Assembly (NCBI GenBank): GCA_031431395.1 | Contig: JANPDJ010000118.1 | Location: 1-41,645, forward strand | From: VGPE01 sp031431395 | GTDB lineage: Bacteria > Chloroflexota > Limnocylindria > Limnocylindrales > CSP1-4 | Length of the DNA stretch: 41,645 nt | Reading direction: 5' to 3' | Shown here: one piece after another, positions 15,023 through 24,447 of the stretch | How positions within the stretch are numbered: the stretch's first letter is position 1 | Layout of the letters: every line of letters begins with the position of its first letter | Made by a program: the position numbers and the translations under genes | Notes under the pieces: generated by a model | Database searches by the model: none | Told to the model about the DNA's origin: nothing | What the model saw: only the letters and a program-made list of their open reading frames with translations

Positions 15023-16759
15023 TCAGGGCGACGGGATCACCGGCAGGATGAGGCGCGAGGGCCGGGCCTCGTCATGGAAGACCGTCTGGTGGGCCACCTG
15101 CCACTCGGTCTCGAAGCCCACCCGGCCTCCGGTATTCAGGTTGCGGTCGAACCGCGGGAAGTTGCTGGACGAGATCTCCAGGCGGATCCGATGGCCGGCC
15201 AGGAAGGCGTTCGACGTTGACCAGAGGTCGATCCGGAAGGACGACGGGGTGTTCGGCGGGACGAGTACGGGCACGGCCATCTCGTCGCGATACCTCGCTC
15301 GGCAGATCCCCTCGCACAGGATGATCGATCGACCATCCGGGAAGACATCCACGAGCGCCGCGGTCCAGTCCGTGTCGGCAGCGTCCGTGGCCGCCCACAG
15401 TTCGACAGCGATCGGGCCCGTGACTTCGATGTCGGCCGCCAGGACGTCGGAGGTGTAGACGAGCACGTCCGGCCGCCCTTCGACGGCGCGACGATCCCGC
15501 GGGCCGCCAAGGTCGGCCGACTGGTACTGCGCGCCCCAGGAACGGACCGGGTCGGCCGGGTCGTACGTGAACTCGTCGGGTGACGTGCCGCCAACCTCGA
15601 GGCGTGGCGGGGCGCCGAATGCGAGGCGGCCGTCACCTTCGGCCGTGTTCGCCGAGCCGCCGCTGGCGAGGTACGCATCGGTCCACTGCGTCCGGGCGAT
15701 GGGCCACTCGTGCTCGTCGCGCCATGCGTTGCGGCCCATGACGAAGAGCCGCACGGGCGGCTGGCTGTCGATGCCCGTGTTGCGTCCCCGCAGCCGCGCG
15801 TCGTACCAGCGCAGGTGCTCGCCGATGTTGTCGCCCACGGCCTGCGGCCCAAAGGCCACTGCTTCGAACTCCCCGTTCGGCCCAAGCGGCTCCCGACCCC
15901 ATGGCGCGATCTGGTGACTCCATGGCCCCACGAGGATCCGGGTCAGCCGCCGCGCCTCGGCCGAGCGCGCCTGCGTCTTCCAGCCCCCGAACACCGCCAG
16001 GGTTTCGCGCAGCAGCGAGTCGTACCAGCCGGTCATGAAGTAGGCCGGCACGTCCACGTCGCCGTACCGGTGCCGAAGCGAATACCGGGACCACCACTCG
16101 TCGTACCGGTCGTGCTCGATCACGCCGCGGTAGTAGTCCGAGGGGCCGACGTTGACCTCCACCGCGGTCACCAGCGGCAGGTGCCGGAGCAGGGCCTCCT
16201 GGTCGAGAAGGGCCACCGGTTCGGTCTGCATGGTCCGGCCGATGAGCGTCGCGAAGAACAGGGACACACTCCAGTGGATGGCCCCCGACACCCGGTGATG
16301 GCCCCAGTTGTCCTGCTGCGACGCGATCGGCACCAGCGCCTTCAGGTGGGAGTTGCGAAGCGTTGCCGAGACGGTCTGCGTGAAGCCCGGGTAGGAGACC
16401 CCGAAGGTCGCCACCTGCCCGTCGCACCACGGCTGCGTGCCGACCCACTCGACCGTGTCGTAGCCGTCCGTGACCTCGCAGATGTAGGGGTCCCACGTGC
16501 CGTCGCTGTCGTGGCGGCCACGGCAGTCCTGGGCCACCACGGCGTACCCCGCGGCGACGAACGGCTGCATCCACGACAGGTAGCGCCGGTCGGCGTTGTT
16601 GTAGATGTTCCGGATCAGCAGCGCCGGGAACCGCTCCCCGGACGGCGGCCGGCCGGCGGAGCCGGCGTGTGCAGGCGGCAGCCAGACGTCGGTGGAGAGT
16701 TCCACGCCGTCGCGCATCGCGACGCGCTGGTTCAGCATGAGCCGGTATGGATGGGTCAT
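15023..16759 (-). CDS. CocE/NonD (X-Pro dipeptidyl-peptidase S15-like) hydrolase
   Basis: A 578-residue alpha/beta hydrolase of the CocE/NonD family (cocaine esterase, glutaryl-7-ACA acylase, X-Pro dipeptidyl peptidase relatives). RVAMRDGVELSTDVWLP opens the family N terminus, QDCRGRHDSDG (78-87) is the usual oxyanion-side motif, and TFGVSYPGF carries the nucleophile Ser122. The later jelly-roll X-ProDP_C domain covers roughly the last 230 residues. It hydrolyses esters or amides, including acylated peptides; there is no signal peptide, so it acts in the cytosol. It is the last gene of the minus-strand operon, and its ATG overlaps the HyuB stop. Remnants of a related 3' end lie at 11603 and 11938. 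Confidence 0.88.
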   Translation of the reverse strand: MTHPYRLMLNQRVAMRDGVELSTDVWLPPAHAGSAGRPPSGERFPALLIRNIYNNADRRYLSWMQPFVAAGYAVVAQDCRGRHDSDGTWDPYICEVTDGYDTVEWVGTQPWCDGQVATFGVSYPGFTQTVSATLRNSHLKALVPIASQQDNWGHHRVSGAIHWSVSLFFATLIGRTMQTEPVALLDQEALLRHLPLVTAVEVNVGPSDYYRGVIEHDRYDEWWSRYSLRHRYGDVDVPAYFMTGWYDSLLRETLAVFGGWKTQARSAEARRLTRILVGPWSHQIAPWGREPLGPNGEFEAVAFGPQAVGDNIGEHLRWYDARLRGRNTGIDSQPPVRLFVMGRNAWRDEHEWPIARTQWTDAYLASGGSANTAEGDGRLAFGAPPRLEVGGTSPDEFTYDPADPVRSWGAQYQSADLGGPRDRRAVEGRPDVLVYTSDVLAADIEVTGPIAVELWAATDAADTDWTAALVDVFPDGRSIILCEGICRARYRDEMAVPVLVPPNTPSSFRIDLWSTSNAFLAGHRIRLEISSSNFPRFDRNLNTGGRVGFETEWQVAHQTVFHDEARPSRLILPVIPSP

Positions 16760-18603
16760 GCCCCCCTCCTTCGTCGCTCTCGAAGGTACTCCGTCGCCGG
16801 GACGTCCACGACCCCACTCGCATCCACCACGACGGCGTAGTCGCGGGCCGCGACGGCCGGACTGACGTGCTCCGCGAGCACGTCGGCGCTCACGAGCGCA
16901 GGGTCGCGCTCCAGGGGATCGCCCCAGCCGCCTCCGCCGGCCAGCACGTGCCGGAACGTCTCTCCGGACCGGATCTCCGACGGGCCGATCGTCGGCAGCG
17001 TCCGCTCGCCCGGCAGGCCCGGATCGACGGTATTGAGCGACGGCGAACCCTCGGACCCGCCGACCAGGCCGTACGGCCGGAATCGCCGCTTATCGGACCG
17101 GAGCTGGAGCGTGGTCCGCTCGCCGAGGTAGCGGAACTCGCGCGCCTGGGCGTTCGCGCCACGGAACCGCCCGGCACCGCCGGTGTCCGGGACGATCTCG
17201 TACCGCTCGAAGCGGATCGGATACGCGGACTCGGCCACTTCGACCGGCATGTTGGCGTTGTTGGAGCCGGGATGTGGGACGCCCTCCGCGCCGTCGCCGC
17301 GGGCGGAGCCACCACGGGCACCGGAGAACAGCTCCGTGTAGACGAACGGCCGGCCGGCGTGACCTCGGCCGGGCGCGCCCCGGCCTGCCCCGCCCCGGCC
17401 GCCGATCGAGATGAGCGTGTTGCCCCCTTCGCCGTCGGCCGCCACGCGCTCCGGGACGGCCTGCGCCAGGGCACCGAGAACTGCCTCCATCACCCGGAAG
17501 CCGGTGATCCCCCGCGCGCCGCATGCCGCCGGCAGCACCGGGTTGACAACCGTGCCCTTCGGCGCGCGAACCCGGATCGCGCGGAAATAGCCCGCGTTGT
17601 CCGGGATGTCGGGGCCGAGAATCAGCCGGACCGCCGCGTACACCCCCGAGGCGGAGAACGGGAACGGCGAGTTGATGCCACCGCGGACCTGCCGCGACGA
17701 GCCCCGCAGGTCGACCTGCAACTCGCCCGCGGCCGGATCGATCGTCACGGTCGCGGCGATCACGACGGGCTCCGGATCGACACTGTCGTGGTCGATGTGC
17801 GCGCGGAACCGGAACGTGCCCGCAGGCAGCGTGCTGATCTCGGCGCGTGCCCGGCGCTCGGCAAGGTCCAGCAGCGCGCTGGCCCCGTCCGCGACGGCCG
17901 CGGCCCCGTGCCGTTCGATCAGGCGCAGGAAGCCGCGCTCCCCTGCCCGCGCAGCCGAGACCTCCGCGTCGAGGTCGCCCAGGACCTGCTCGGGCACGCG
18001 AACGTTGGCGCGAAGGATGTCCACGATCGCCTCGTTGCGGACCCCGCGCTCGAACAGCTTGACGCCGGGGATCCGGAGGCCCTCCTGGTACACCTCCGTC
18101 GCGGCGGTGGAGTTGCTCCCGGCGACGATGCCCCCGACGTCGACGTGGTGCGCAACGACGCAGGCAAACGCGACGAGCCCTCGCTCGTGGAAGACCGGCC
18201 TGATGACGTAGATGTCGGGCAGGTGGATGCCGCCCCAGCCGTACGGGTCGTTGAGGATGAACACGTCGCCCGGGTCGATGCGGCCGCGGTAGCCGCGCCG
18301 GATGGCGCCCACAGCCGATGGAAACGACCCAAGGTGGAGCGCGATGCCCAGGCCCTGGGCGATCATCGTGCCGTCGGCCGCGCACAGCGCGGTCGAGTAG
18401 TCGAGGGCGTCGCGCACGGTCGCCGAACGAGCGGTTCGGGCGACGACGAGCGCCATCTCGTCCACGATCGAACCGAGAGCGTGCCGCAGCAGTTCCAGGA
18501 AGACGGGATCGGGCGGCGGCATCGCCGGTTCGGATCGCGGGCCGAGCGGGGGAGATGCTCGGGTTGGGCCGAGTGTGCGAGGTGCGCCGCGGACTCCCGT
18601 CAT
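16756..18603 (-). CDS. hyuB: HyuB: hydantoinase B/5-oxoprolinase-type subunit
   Basis: A 615-residue HyuB-family protein, the partner of HyuA in ATP-dependent hydrolysis of hydantoins, 5-oxoproline or related cyclic amides, or in acetone carboxylase-type enzymes. Visible are ARSATVRDALDYSTALCAADG near residue 60, FILNDPYGWGGIHLPDIYV, and HHVDVGG, in the order usual for the family. The C-terminal part has NNANMPVEV...YPIRFERYEIVPDTGGAGRFRG and ends with AGGGGWGDPLERDP. The start overlaps the D-aminoacylase stop and the stop overlaps the CocE start. Internal Met28 (AMPPPDPVFLEL) is where homology begins, so the true N terminus may be shorter. Confidence 0.9.
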   Translation of the reverse strand: MTGVRGAPRTLGPTRASPPLGPRSEPAMPPPDPVFLELLRHALGSIVDEMALVVARTARSATVRDALDYSTALCAADGTMIAQGLGIALHLGSFPSAVGAIRRGYRGRIDPGDVFILNDPYGWGGIHLPDIYVIRPVFHERGLVAFACVVAHHVDVGGIVAGSNSTAATEVYQEGLRIPGVKLFERGVRNEAIVDILRANVRVPEQVLGDLDAEVSAARAGERGFLRLIERHGAAAVADGASALLDLAERRARAEISTLPAGTFRFRAHIDHDSVDPEPVVIAATVTIDPAAGELQVDLRGSSRQVRGGINSPFPFSASGVYAAVRLILGPDIPDNAGYFRAIRVRAPKGTVVNPVLPAACGARGITGFRVMEAVLGALAQAVPERVAADGEGGNTLISIGGRGGAGRGAPGRGHAGRPFVYTELFSGARGGSARGDGAEGVPHPGSNNANMPVEVAESAYPIRFERYEIVPDTGGAGRFRGANAQAREFRYLGERTTLQLRSDKRRFRPYGLVGGSEGSPSLNTVDPGLPGERTLPTIGPSEIRSGETFRHVLAGGGGWGDPLERDPALVSADVLAEHVSPAVAARDYAVVVDASGVVDVPATEYLRERRRRGA

Positions 18604-20234
18604 CGGCGGATCACCTCGCCGGCGCGCTCACCGGTCGCGGCCCCGCCGTCCCACGTCATCACGCCGTTCACCAGGACATGATCGACGCCGGTCGCAAGGC
18701 CTGCCGGTCGAACTGGATCTGCCGGCTCCCGGATCGCCGCCGGGTCGAAGATCACGACGTCGGCGTGCCCACCGGGCATGAGGCGCCCCCGGTCGTGCAG
18801 TCCGGCCTGGTCCGCGGGCAGCGAGGTGATCCGGCGGATAGCCTCCTCGAGCGGCAGGACGCGCCCATCCCCGATCATCCGCCGCAGGAACCACGCGGCC
18901 CACGTGAACGCCCCCGGCAGCATGCGAGCACGCAGCGGGCCCGCCAGGCTCATCGTGGTCGCGTCGGAGCCCACGGCGCAGCGCGACGTGCCGATGGCGT
19001 CGGCGATGTCGGACTCCGTGTAGGTCGTGGCCATCGCCATCGGCCGGTGGACATCACCGGCCTCCGCCGCGTCGCGCAGGACGGCAAGCAGCACCTCGAC
19101 CGGATCGATCCCGCTGAGCGTGGCGACCTCCGCGACGGACCGGCGGGACAGGTCGGCATGGCGTGCGCCGGTTTCGAGCACGAACGTCCGGTCCCAGCCG
19201 GCCCGTCCGAAGGCCGCGATGACGGTGTCGTCCTCCGGGCCCACGCGGAGTGACGCCGGCCCACGGAGGGCCGTCGACAAAGCCGCGGGACCCAGCGTCA
19301 GCAGGTCAGGCTGGATGGCCGTGCTGAGGTTCGTGATGCCGAACAGCCGGGTGTGGACGTCCCACGCGATCGGCAGATCCTCGGCCGCGGCGGCTTCGAG
19401 CAGCGCGACGATCTGCCGGTTGGCGTCCGCCGGACCGGACCCGGAGCGGGCAAGGATGTGCGACACCTGCGTCCGGACGCCCGTCCGGCGGGCCGTGGAA
19501 ATCGCCTCGGCCGTGCCCTCGACGACGCGGAGCCCGCGATCGCGCGTGTGCGTGGCATACAGCCCGTCGCGTGCAACGACGCGCCGGCAGAGGGCGTCCA
19601 GCTCGCGGGTGCCGGCGGCGTGCTCGGCCGGATACTCCAGTCCGCTGGACAGACCCAGGGCGCCATCATCGAGGGCGGCCTCGAGCTGCCGGACGAGACG
19701 CCGGATGTCGGCCGCGCCGGCCGGGGCCGACACGTCGTCGAGGAGCATCAGCCGGAGATTGCCCAGGGGCGCCAGCGTTCCCACGTTGATCGCCGGGCGA
19801 GCGAGGGCCATGGCGCCGAGGTAGCCGGCGACGGTCCGCCAGTCGATCGGCCGGACGCCCGGGCCCCAGCCGTAGATGTTGGCCGTGAATCGCTGGTCCT
19901 CCTCCAGGCCAATCGGCGCACATCCGTGGCCGCAGTTGCCCACGATCTCGGTGGTGACCCCCTGGGCGATGGCACTCTCGGCGGCCGGATCGGCGAGCAG
20001 CGTGAAGTCCGAGTGACTGTGAATGTCCACGAATCCCGGCGCCACGACGCGGCCGGCCGCATTCACGCGGCGACCGGCTTCCGCGCCCGCGAGGTCGCCG
20101 ATCGCCGCGATGCGGCCGTCACGGATGCCCAGGTCCGCCCGAACCGCCGGCTGGCCCGACCCGTCGATCACGTGCCCGCCCACGACGAGGACGTCGAACG
20201 GCAACCGGACGGGATCCACGGTGACGGGCGTCAT
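18600..20234 (-). CDS. N-acyl-D-amino-acid deacylase/D-aminoacylase-family amidohydrolase
   Basis: A 544-residue amidohydrolase-superfamily protein. Residues 14-60 belong to the small beta domain (LVVGGHVIDGSG ... RIAAIGDL), and VDIHSHSD gives the HxH metal ligands His72 and His74. EIVGNCGHGCAPIG carries Cys101, the cysteine metal ligand typical of D-aminoacylases. YATHTRDRG and QVSHILARSG supply further ligands, and the C-terminal HADVVIFDPAAI closes the beta domain. The family removes N-acyl groups from D-amino acids; related proteins hydrolyse hydantoins or dihydropyrimidines. The gene sits between hyuA and hyuB with 4-bp overlaps on both sides, so its product is likely to act on a substrate or product of HyuAB. 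Confidence 0.85.
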   Translation of the reverse strand: MTPVTVDPVRLPFDVLVVGGHVIDGSGQPAVRADLGIRDGRIAAIGDLAGAEAGRRVNAAGRVVAPGFVDIHSHSDFTLLADPAAESAIAQGVTTEIVGNCGHGCAPIGLEEDQRFTANIYGWGPGVRPIDWRTVAGYLGAMALARPAINVGTLAPLGNLRLMLLDDVSAPAGAADIRRLVRQLEAALDDGALGLSSGLEYPAEHAAGTRELDALCRRVVARDGLYATHTRDRGLRVVEGTAEAISTARRTGVRTQVSHILARSGSGPADANRQIVALLEAAAAEDLPIAWDVHTRLFGITNLSTAIQPDLLTLGPAALSTALRGPASLRVGPEDDTVIAAFGRAGWDRTFVLETGARHADLSRRSVAEVATLSGIDPVEVLLAVLRDAAEAGDVHRPMAMATTYTESDIADAIGTSRCAVGSDATTMSLAGPLRARMLPGAFTWAAWFLRRMIGDGRVLPLEEAIRRITSLPADQAGLHDRGRLMPGGHADVVIFDPAAIREPADPVRPAGLATGVDHVLVNGVMTWDGGAATGERAGEVIRR

Positions 20235-22423
20235 GGGTGGACCTCGATCACGATCAGGCCGTGCTCGTCGGTCTGGGCCCGGCAGCCCGGCGGCACGAGT
20301 GTCGTCGCATCGTATTCCTCGACGATCAGCGGCCCGTCGCGCCCGTCGCGGAGGTCCTGCCGGGCGACCAGGGGCGTGTCGAGCCAGCCGAACCGCTCGC
20401 CGAAGTACGCCGGACGGGACCCACCCGCTCCGGCCGTCTGAGAGGCACGTGCTGTGAGCAGCGCGACATTTTCCACGGACGCCGACGGAGCCACCATCGC
20501 CACCACTCGGACGTTCACCAGCTCGATCGACTCGTGCTCGGGGGCGTAGCCGTAGGTGCGCCTGTGCTCCTCCGCGAAGGCACGGGCCAGCAGAAGAAGT
20601 GCCGCACGGTCCACCGCGCCGGGTGGGAGGGCGACCGTGAGAGCCGAAGACTGGCCGTGGTAGCGGACGTCGGCCGATCGCTCCAGGCGGAGCGCCTCGT
20701 CCACCGCTCGCAGCTCTGCGCGGGCATCGCGTTCCAGCAACGCGAACGCATCGGCGACCGCCGCGGGATCGATCCCGTCAAGGGCGCCCGCGCAGGTGCG
20801 GACCAGGTGCTGCGCCTCGTCGGCGTCGAGGAGCCCGATCGACGAGAACAGGCCGGCGGCCGCGGGAACGATCACGCGCCGGATCTCCAGCTCGCGGGCA
20901 AGCTCCGCGGCAAACAGCGGGCCGTTGCCCCCGAACGCGATGACGTCGAAGCCCGAAGGGGAACGTCCGCGATACGTCGTCACCGCCTTCACAGCCCGCG
21001 CCATCGTCGCGATGGCGACCCGGTATACCGCGTGCGCGGCGGCCGTGACGTCGAGGCCCAGCGGCTGCGCGACGTGGCGCAGCAGCGCCTCCTCGGCGAG
21101 GTGGCGGTGGAGCCGGACGGCGCCACCGGCGAGGACCTCCGGGTTCAGGTAGCCCAGGACGAGCGTGGCGTCAGCGACCGTCGCTGCCTGCCCACCCAGC
21201 CCGTACGCCGCCGGTCCGGGCACCGCGCCCGCGCTCTCCGGGCCCACGCGAAGGCCGCCCTCCTGGCGGACACGGACGATCGAGCCGCCGCCCGCACCCA
21301 CCTCTGCGATGTCAAGGACGGGGAGCCGCAGCGCGTATCCCCGTCCGCGGCCCAGTCCTCCGGTCATGGAGATGCCTGCGCCCACCTCGTACTCACTGGT
21401 CTGCCTGGCGCGGCCGTCCTCGACGAGCGACGCCTTGGTGGTGGTCCCGCCCATGTCGAGCGTGATGACGTCGGCCGAGCCGATCGCCTGGGCCAGCCGC
21501 GCCGCGCCGACGACACCGGCAGCCGGCCCGGACTCCACGATCGAGGCCGGTCGCTCGCGGGCCGCGGCCAACGACATCACGCTGCCGTTCGACTGCATCA
21601 GCAGGATCGGCGCCCCGATCCCCGCGGCGTGGAGACGCCGCTCCAGGCTCGCGAGGTAGCGCCCGACGATCGGCCCGATCGCGGCGTTGATCACCGTGGT
21701 GCTGGTGCGCTCGTACTCGCCGATCTCGGGGAGCACCTCGGACGAGACGGACACGAACAGGTGCGGGGCCATCGCGCGGACGACGGCCGCGGCGGCCATC
21801 TCGTGCGCCGGGTTGCGATACGCGTGGAGGAAGCAGATCGCGATCGACTCGACCCCCGCATCGATCGCGCGATGCACCGCCCGATCCAGGCTCTCGCGAT
21901 CCAGGGGCCGGTCCACCGACCCGTCGGCGAGGATTCGCTCGTCCACCTCCATGCGCCACTGGCGCGGCACGAGCGGTGGCGGCGGCCGCCAGAACTGGTC
22001 GTACAGGACCGGTGAGCGGGCGCGCCGCAACTCGAGGACGTCGCGGAACCCGCGTGTCGTCAGGAGGGCTGTCGGCGCGCCGCGGCCCTCCAGGATGGCG
22101 TTCGTCGCCACGGTCGTCGCGTGGACGACGACCTCGACCTGGGCGGCCCCTGGCCCGAAGTCGGCCACGACCGCCACGATCCCGTCGGCCGTGGCGCGCG
22201 CGAAGTCGTCCGGCGACGACGCCACTTTGCGCCGGCGGACCTCGCGGTCGTCCCGGACCGCCACGACATCCGTGAAGGTGCCCCCGATGTCGGCCGCGAC
22301 GCGGATCCGGCCGGATGCCGGCTGGTCCAGAGGCCGTCGATCGTGCGCCGTCCGGCCCGGCCCCGGGGAGGCGGCAGGGTCCCCGCCGGGAGGTCCCGCC
22401 TGCCCCCGTGCCGGGATCGTCAC
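20231..22423 (-). CDS. hyuA: HyuA: hydantoinase A/5-oxoprolinase-type ATPase subunit
   Basis: A 730-residue HyuA-family protein. RVAADIGGTFTDVVAV (41-56) is the first phosphate-binding loop of the actin-like ATPase fold, TTVATNAILEGRGA follows, and ITLDMGGTTTKASLV is the second loop. ERPASIVESGPAAG and FGGNGPLFAAELARE are further family blocks. With HyuB it phosphorylates and opens cyclic amides using ATP. I chose GTG 22423, which overlaps the stop of the S9 peptidase gene. The first 40 residues are Pro- and Gly-rich and precede the conserved domain, so a later start is possible. Confidence 0.9.
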   Translation of the reverse strand: MTIPARGQAGPPGGDPAASPGPGRTAHDRRPLDQPASGRIRVAADIGGTFTDVVAVRDDREVRRRKVASSPDDFARATADGIVAVVADFGPGAAQVEVVVHATTVATNAILEGRGAPTALLTTRGFRDVLELRRARSPVLYDQFWRPPPPLVPRQWRMEVDERILADGSVDRPLDRESLDRAVHRAIDAGVESIAICFLHAYRNPAHEMAAAAVVRAMAPHLFVSVSSEVLPEIGEYERTSTTVINAAIGPIVGRYLASLERRLHAAGIGAPILLMQSNGSVMSLAAARERPASIVESGPAAGVVGAARLAQAIGSADVITLDMGGTTTKASLVEDGRARQTSEYEVGAGISMTGGLGRGRGYALRLPVLDIAEVGAGGGSIVRVRQEGGLRVGPESAGAVPGPAAYGLGGQAATVADATLVLGYLNPEVLAGGAVRLHRHLAEEALLRHVAQPLGLDVTAAAHAVYRVAIATMARAVKAVTTYRGRSPSGFDVIAFGGNGPLFAAELARELEIRRVIVPAAAGLFSSIGLLDADEAQHLVRTCAGALDGIDPAAVADAFALLERDARAELRAVDEALRLERSADVRYHGQSSALTVALPPGAVDRAALLLLARAFAEEHRRTYGYAPEHESIELVNVRVVAMVAPSASVENVALLTARASQTAGAGGSRPAYFGERFGWLDTPLVARQDLRDGRDGPLIVEEYDATTLVPPGCRAQTDEHGLIVIEVHP

Positions 22424-24447
22424 GTTGCGGCGGGACGCCCGACGTAGCGCTCGAGCCACTCGAGGATCACCTCGCGTACCGCGCGCCGGTGGACCGGGCT
22501 GGCATCCCCGGGCAGCACGTGGCCCTCGGCCGGGACCCGGACCAACTCCACGTCCCTGCCCAGCTCGACAAGGGCCGTGAAGAACTGCTCGCTCTGCTCG
22601 ATCGGGCAGCGCATGTCGGCCTCACCGTGGTACAGCAGCACGGGCGTCCGGACGTTGTCCACGAACCGGATCGGCGAGCGTGCGCGATAGGCTGCCTCGC
22701 GTTCCCTGGGCGACCCCTGCTGCTCGGCCCGCAGCCAGCTCGGTCCGATGTCCGCCGTGCCGTATTCGGTCTCAAGGTTCGTGATCGAGGCACCGGCCAG
22801 GCCAACCGCGAACCGCTGCGTCTGGGTGATTGCCCAACAGCTCATGAAGCCGCCGTAGCTGCCGCCGGCGATCGCGAGTCGGGTGGCGTCGATCGCGGGG
22901 TCGGCCGCCTCGATCACGGCATCGAGGGCCGCCAGCAGGTCGGCGAAGTCCTCGCCACCCCAGTCCCCCACCACGGCCCGGGCGAAGGCCTCGTCGTACG
23001 ACCCGCTGCCACGCGGGTTGACCGCGAGGACCGCGTAGCCGGCCGCGGCGTTGAGCTGGATGTCCGGGTAGAACGTCTCCCCGAAGGCATTGTGGGGCCC
23101 GCCGTGCACCGTGAGCATGAGAGGGAGGCCGTGTCCGCCGGCGCGCTGTGTCCCCGCGGGCGGCAGGGTCAGCCACATGTCGATCGGGAAGCCCGGACCG
23201 CGATCGATCCGTCGTCGCCGGGGCTCGCTCAGGGCGATATCCGCCAGCCACGCGTCGTTGAACCCGGCCACGCGCCATGGTTCATGGCCGGCCTCCCACG
23301 CCCAGAGTTCGGGGGGCGTGACACTGTCGCTGCCAACGAACACGACCCGGCGCCCGGCCCGGTCCACGCCGAACTCGTGGATCACGTGCCGGCCTTCGGT
23401 CAGGCGCTCCACCTCGTTCGGCCGCACCGTCCCGATCCGGACGAGCTGGGTCGTGCCGGCGTCCGCGACGATCTGAACGATCGCCGACCCATCGGGCTGC
23501 CACGTCGGCCGGGACGGTGTCCGGTAGCCTCCGGGCCGGAAGCCGAGGCCGCGGTCGAGGCCTTCGGTGAGGCACCGTTCCGCGCGCCCTTCGCGGTCCA
23601 CGATCCACAGGCGGTCGTGATGGCCGTCCACGTCGTTCGTCGTCTCGCCGCGGAGGTACGCGATGGACTGGCCGTCGGGCGACCAGGACGGCAGGGACGC
23701 GGACCGGTCGTCACGAGTGAGCCGTCTGACCGCACCGGTCGCAACATCCACGACGTGGACCGCATGGCCCCCGAAGCGCCGGTCCCGGTCTGCGCTCCGG
23801 TCCGACGTGAAGGCGATCTCCCTTCCATCGGGCGACCAGGCCGGCTCGCCGTCGTCGGCGCGACCATCCGTCAACTGGCGCGCCTCGCCGCCCCCGGCCG
23901 GGATGACCCAGAGATGCGGGAGCGGACCGTCGAGATAGCCGACACCGTCGAGCTTGTGGCGGTGGGCGCGGATGCGGATCATGCGCCGCTTCGGGTCCGT
24001 CTCCTCGGGCTCCACGGTCCCGCCGGACGCGTCGGCACCGGCCGCGACGAACACGATGGACCGGCCGTCGGGGGACCATGCCGGCTGTGAGACGCCGCGC
24101 GCATGGTCAGTCAGGCGGGTGGCAGCCCCCCGGCCATCCGCCGGGCGGACCCACAGCTGGGCCAGCTTCGTCCGGTCGGACACGAAGAGCAGCTTCGACC
24201 CGTCCGGCGACCAGCGGGGCGCACCGAGCTTCGAGCCGCCAGAGGCGACGGTCCTGCGGCGCGCCGGCCGGTCCACTTCGAGGACGACGAGGCGATGCCG
24301 CACCAGGTTTCGTGGCTCGTCCACCGTCTCCAGCACGACCGCCGCCCGCAGCCCGTCGGGCGAGAGCGCGAATTCCTCGAGCGACACGAGGCGGGCGAGG
24401 TCGTCCAGCGAGAGCGGCCGCCGCGGGTCCGCCACCTGCGGGCTCAC
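22420..24447 (-). CDS. S9-family (acylaminoacyl/prolyl oligopeptidase-like) serine peptidase
   Basis: A 675-residue peptidase. The N-terminal half is a TolB/WD40-like propeller with repeated WSPDG phrases (for example GAPRWSPDGSKLLFVSDRT, SQPAWSPDGRSIVFV, GEPAWSPDGREIAFTSDRS). The C-terminal half is the alpha/beta hydrolase, with AGGSYGGFM carrying the nucleophile Ser530, then YHGEADMRCP with the Asp, and PAEGHVLPG with the His. S9 enzymes cleave short peptides or N-acylated peptides. There is no signal peptide. The GTG start at 24447 overlaps the stop of the metallo-beta-lactamase-fold gene. Longer readings upstream lie inside that gene and are excluded. Confidence 0.92.
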   Translation of the reverse strand: MSPQVADPRRPLSLDDLARLVSLEEFALSPDGLRAAVVLETVDEPRNLVRHRLVVLEVDRPARRRTVASGGSKLGAPRWSPDGSKLLFVSDRTKLAQLWVRPADGRGAATRLTDHARGVSQPAWSPDGRSIVFVAAGADASGGTVEPEETDPKRRMIRIRAHRHKLDGVGYLDGPLPHLWVIPAGGGEARQLTDGRADDGEPAWSPDGREIAFTSDRSADRDRRFGGHAVHVVDVATGAVRRLTRDDRSASLPSWSPDGQSIAYLRGETTNDVDGHHDRLWIVDREGRAERCLTEGLDRGLGFRPGGYRTPSRPTWQPDGSAIVQIVADAGTTQLVRIGTVRPNEVERLTEGRHVIHEFGVDRAGRRVVFVGSDSVTPPELWAWEAGHEPWRVAGFNDAWLADIALSEPRRRRIDRGPGFPIDMWLTLPPAGTQRAGGHGLPLMLTVHGGPHNAFGETFYPDIQLNAAAGYAVLAVNPRGSGSYDEAFARAVVGDWGGEDFADLLAALDAVIEAADPAIDATRLAIAGGSYGGFMSCWAITQTQRFAVGLAGASITNLETEYGTADIGPSWLRAEQQGSPREREAAYRARSPIRFVDNVRTPVLLYHGEADMRCPIEQSEQFFTALVELGRDVELVRVPAEGHVLPGDASPVHRRAVREVILEWLERYVGRPAAT

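Noticed and set aside
16747..22580. Long plus-strand open frames opposite the hydantoinase genes (over 500 codons)
   Set aside because: They are antisense to clearly conserved proteins and consist of Arg-, Pro-, Gly- and Asp-rich text expected from high-G+C shadow frames.
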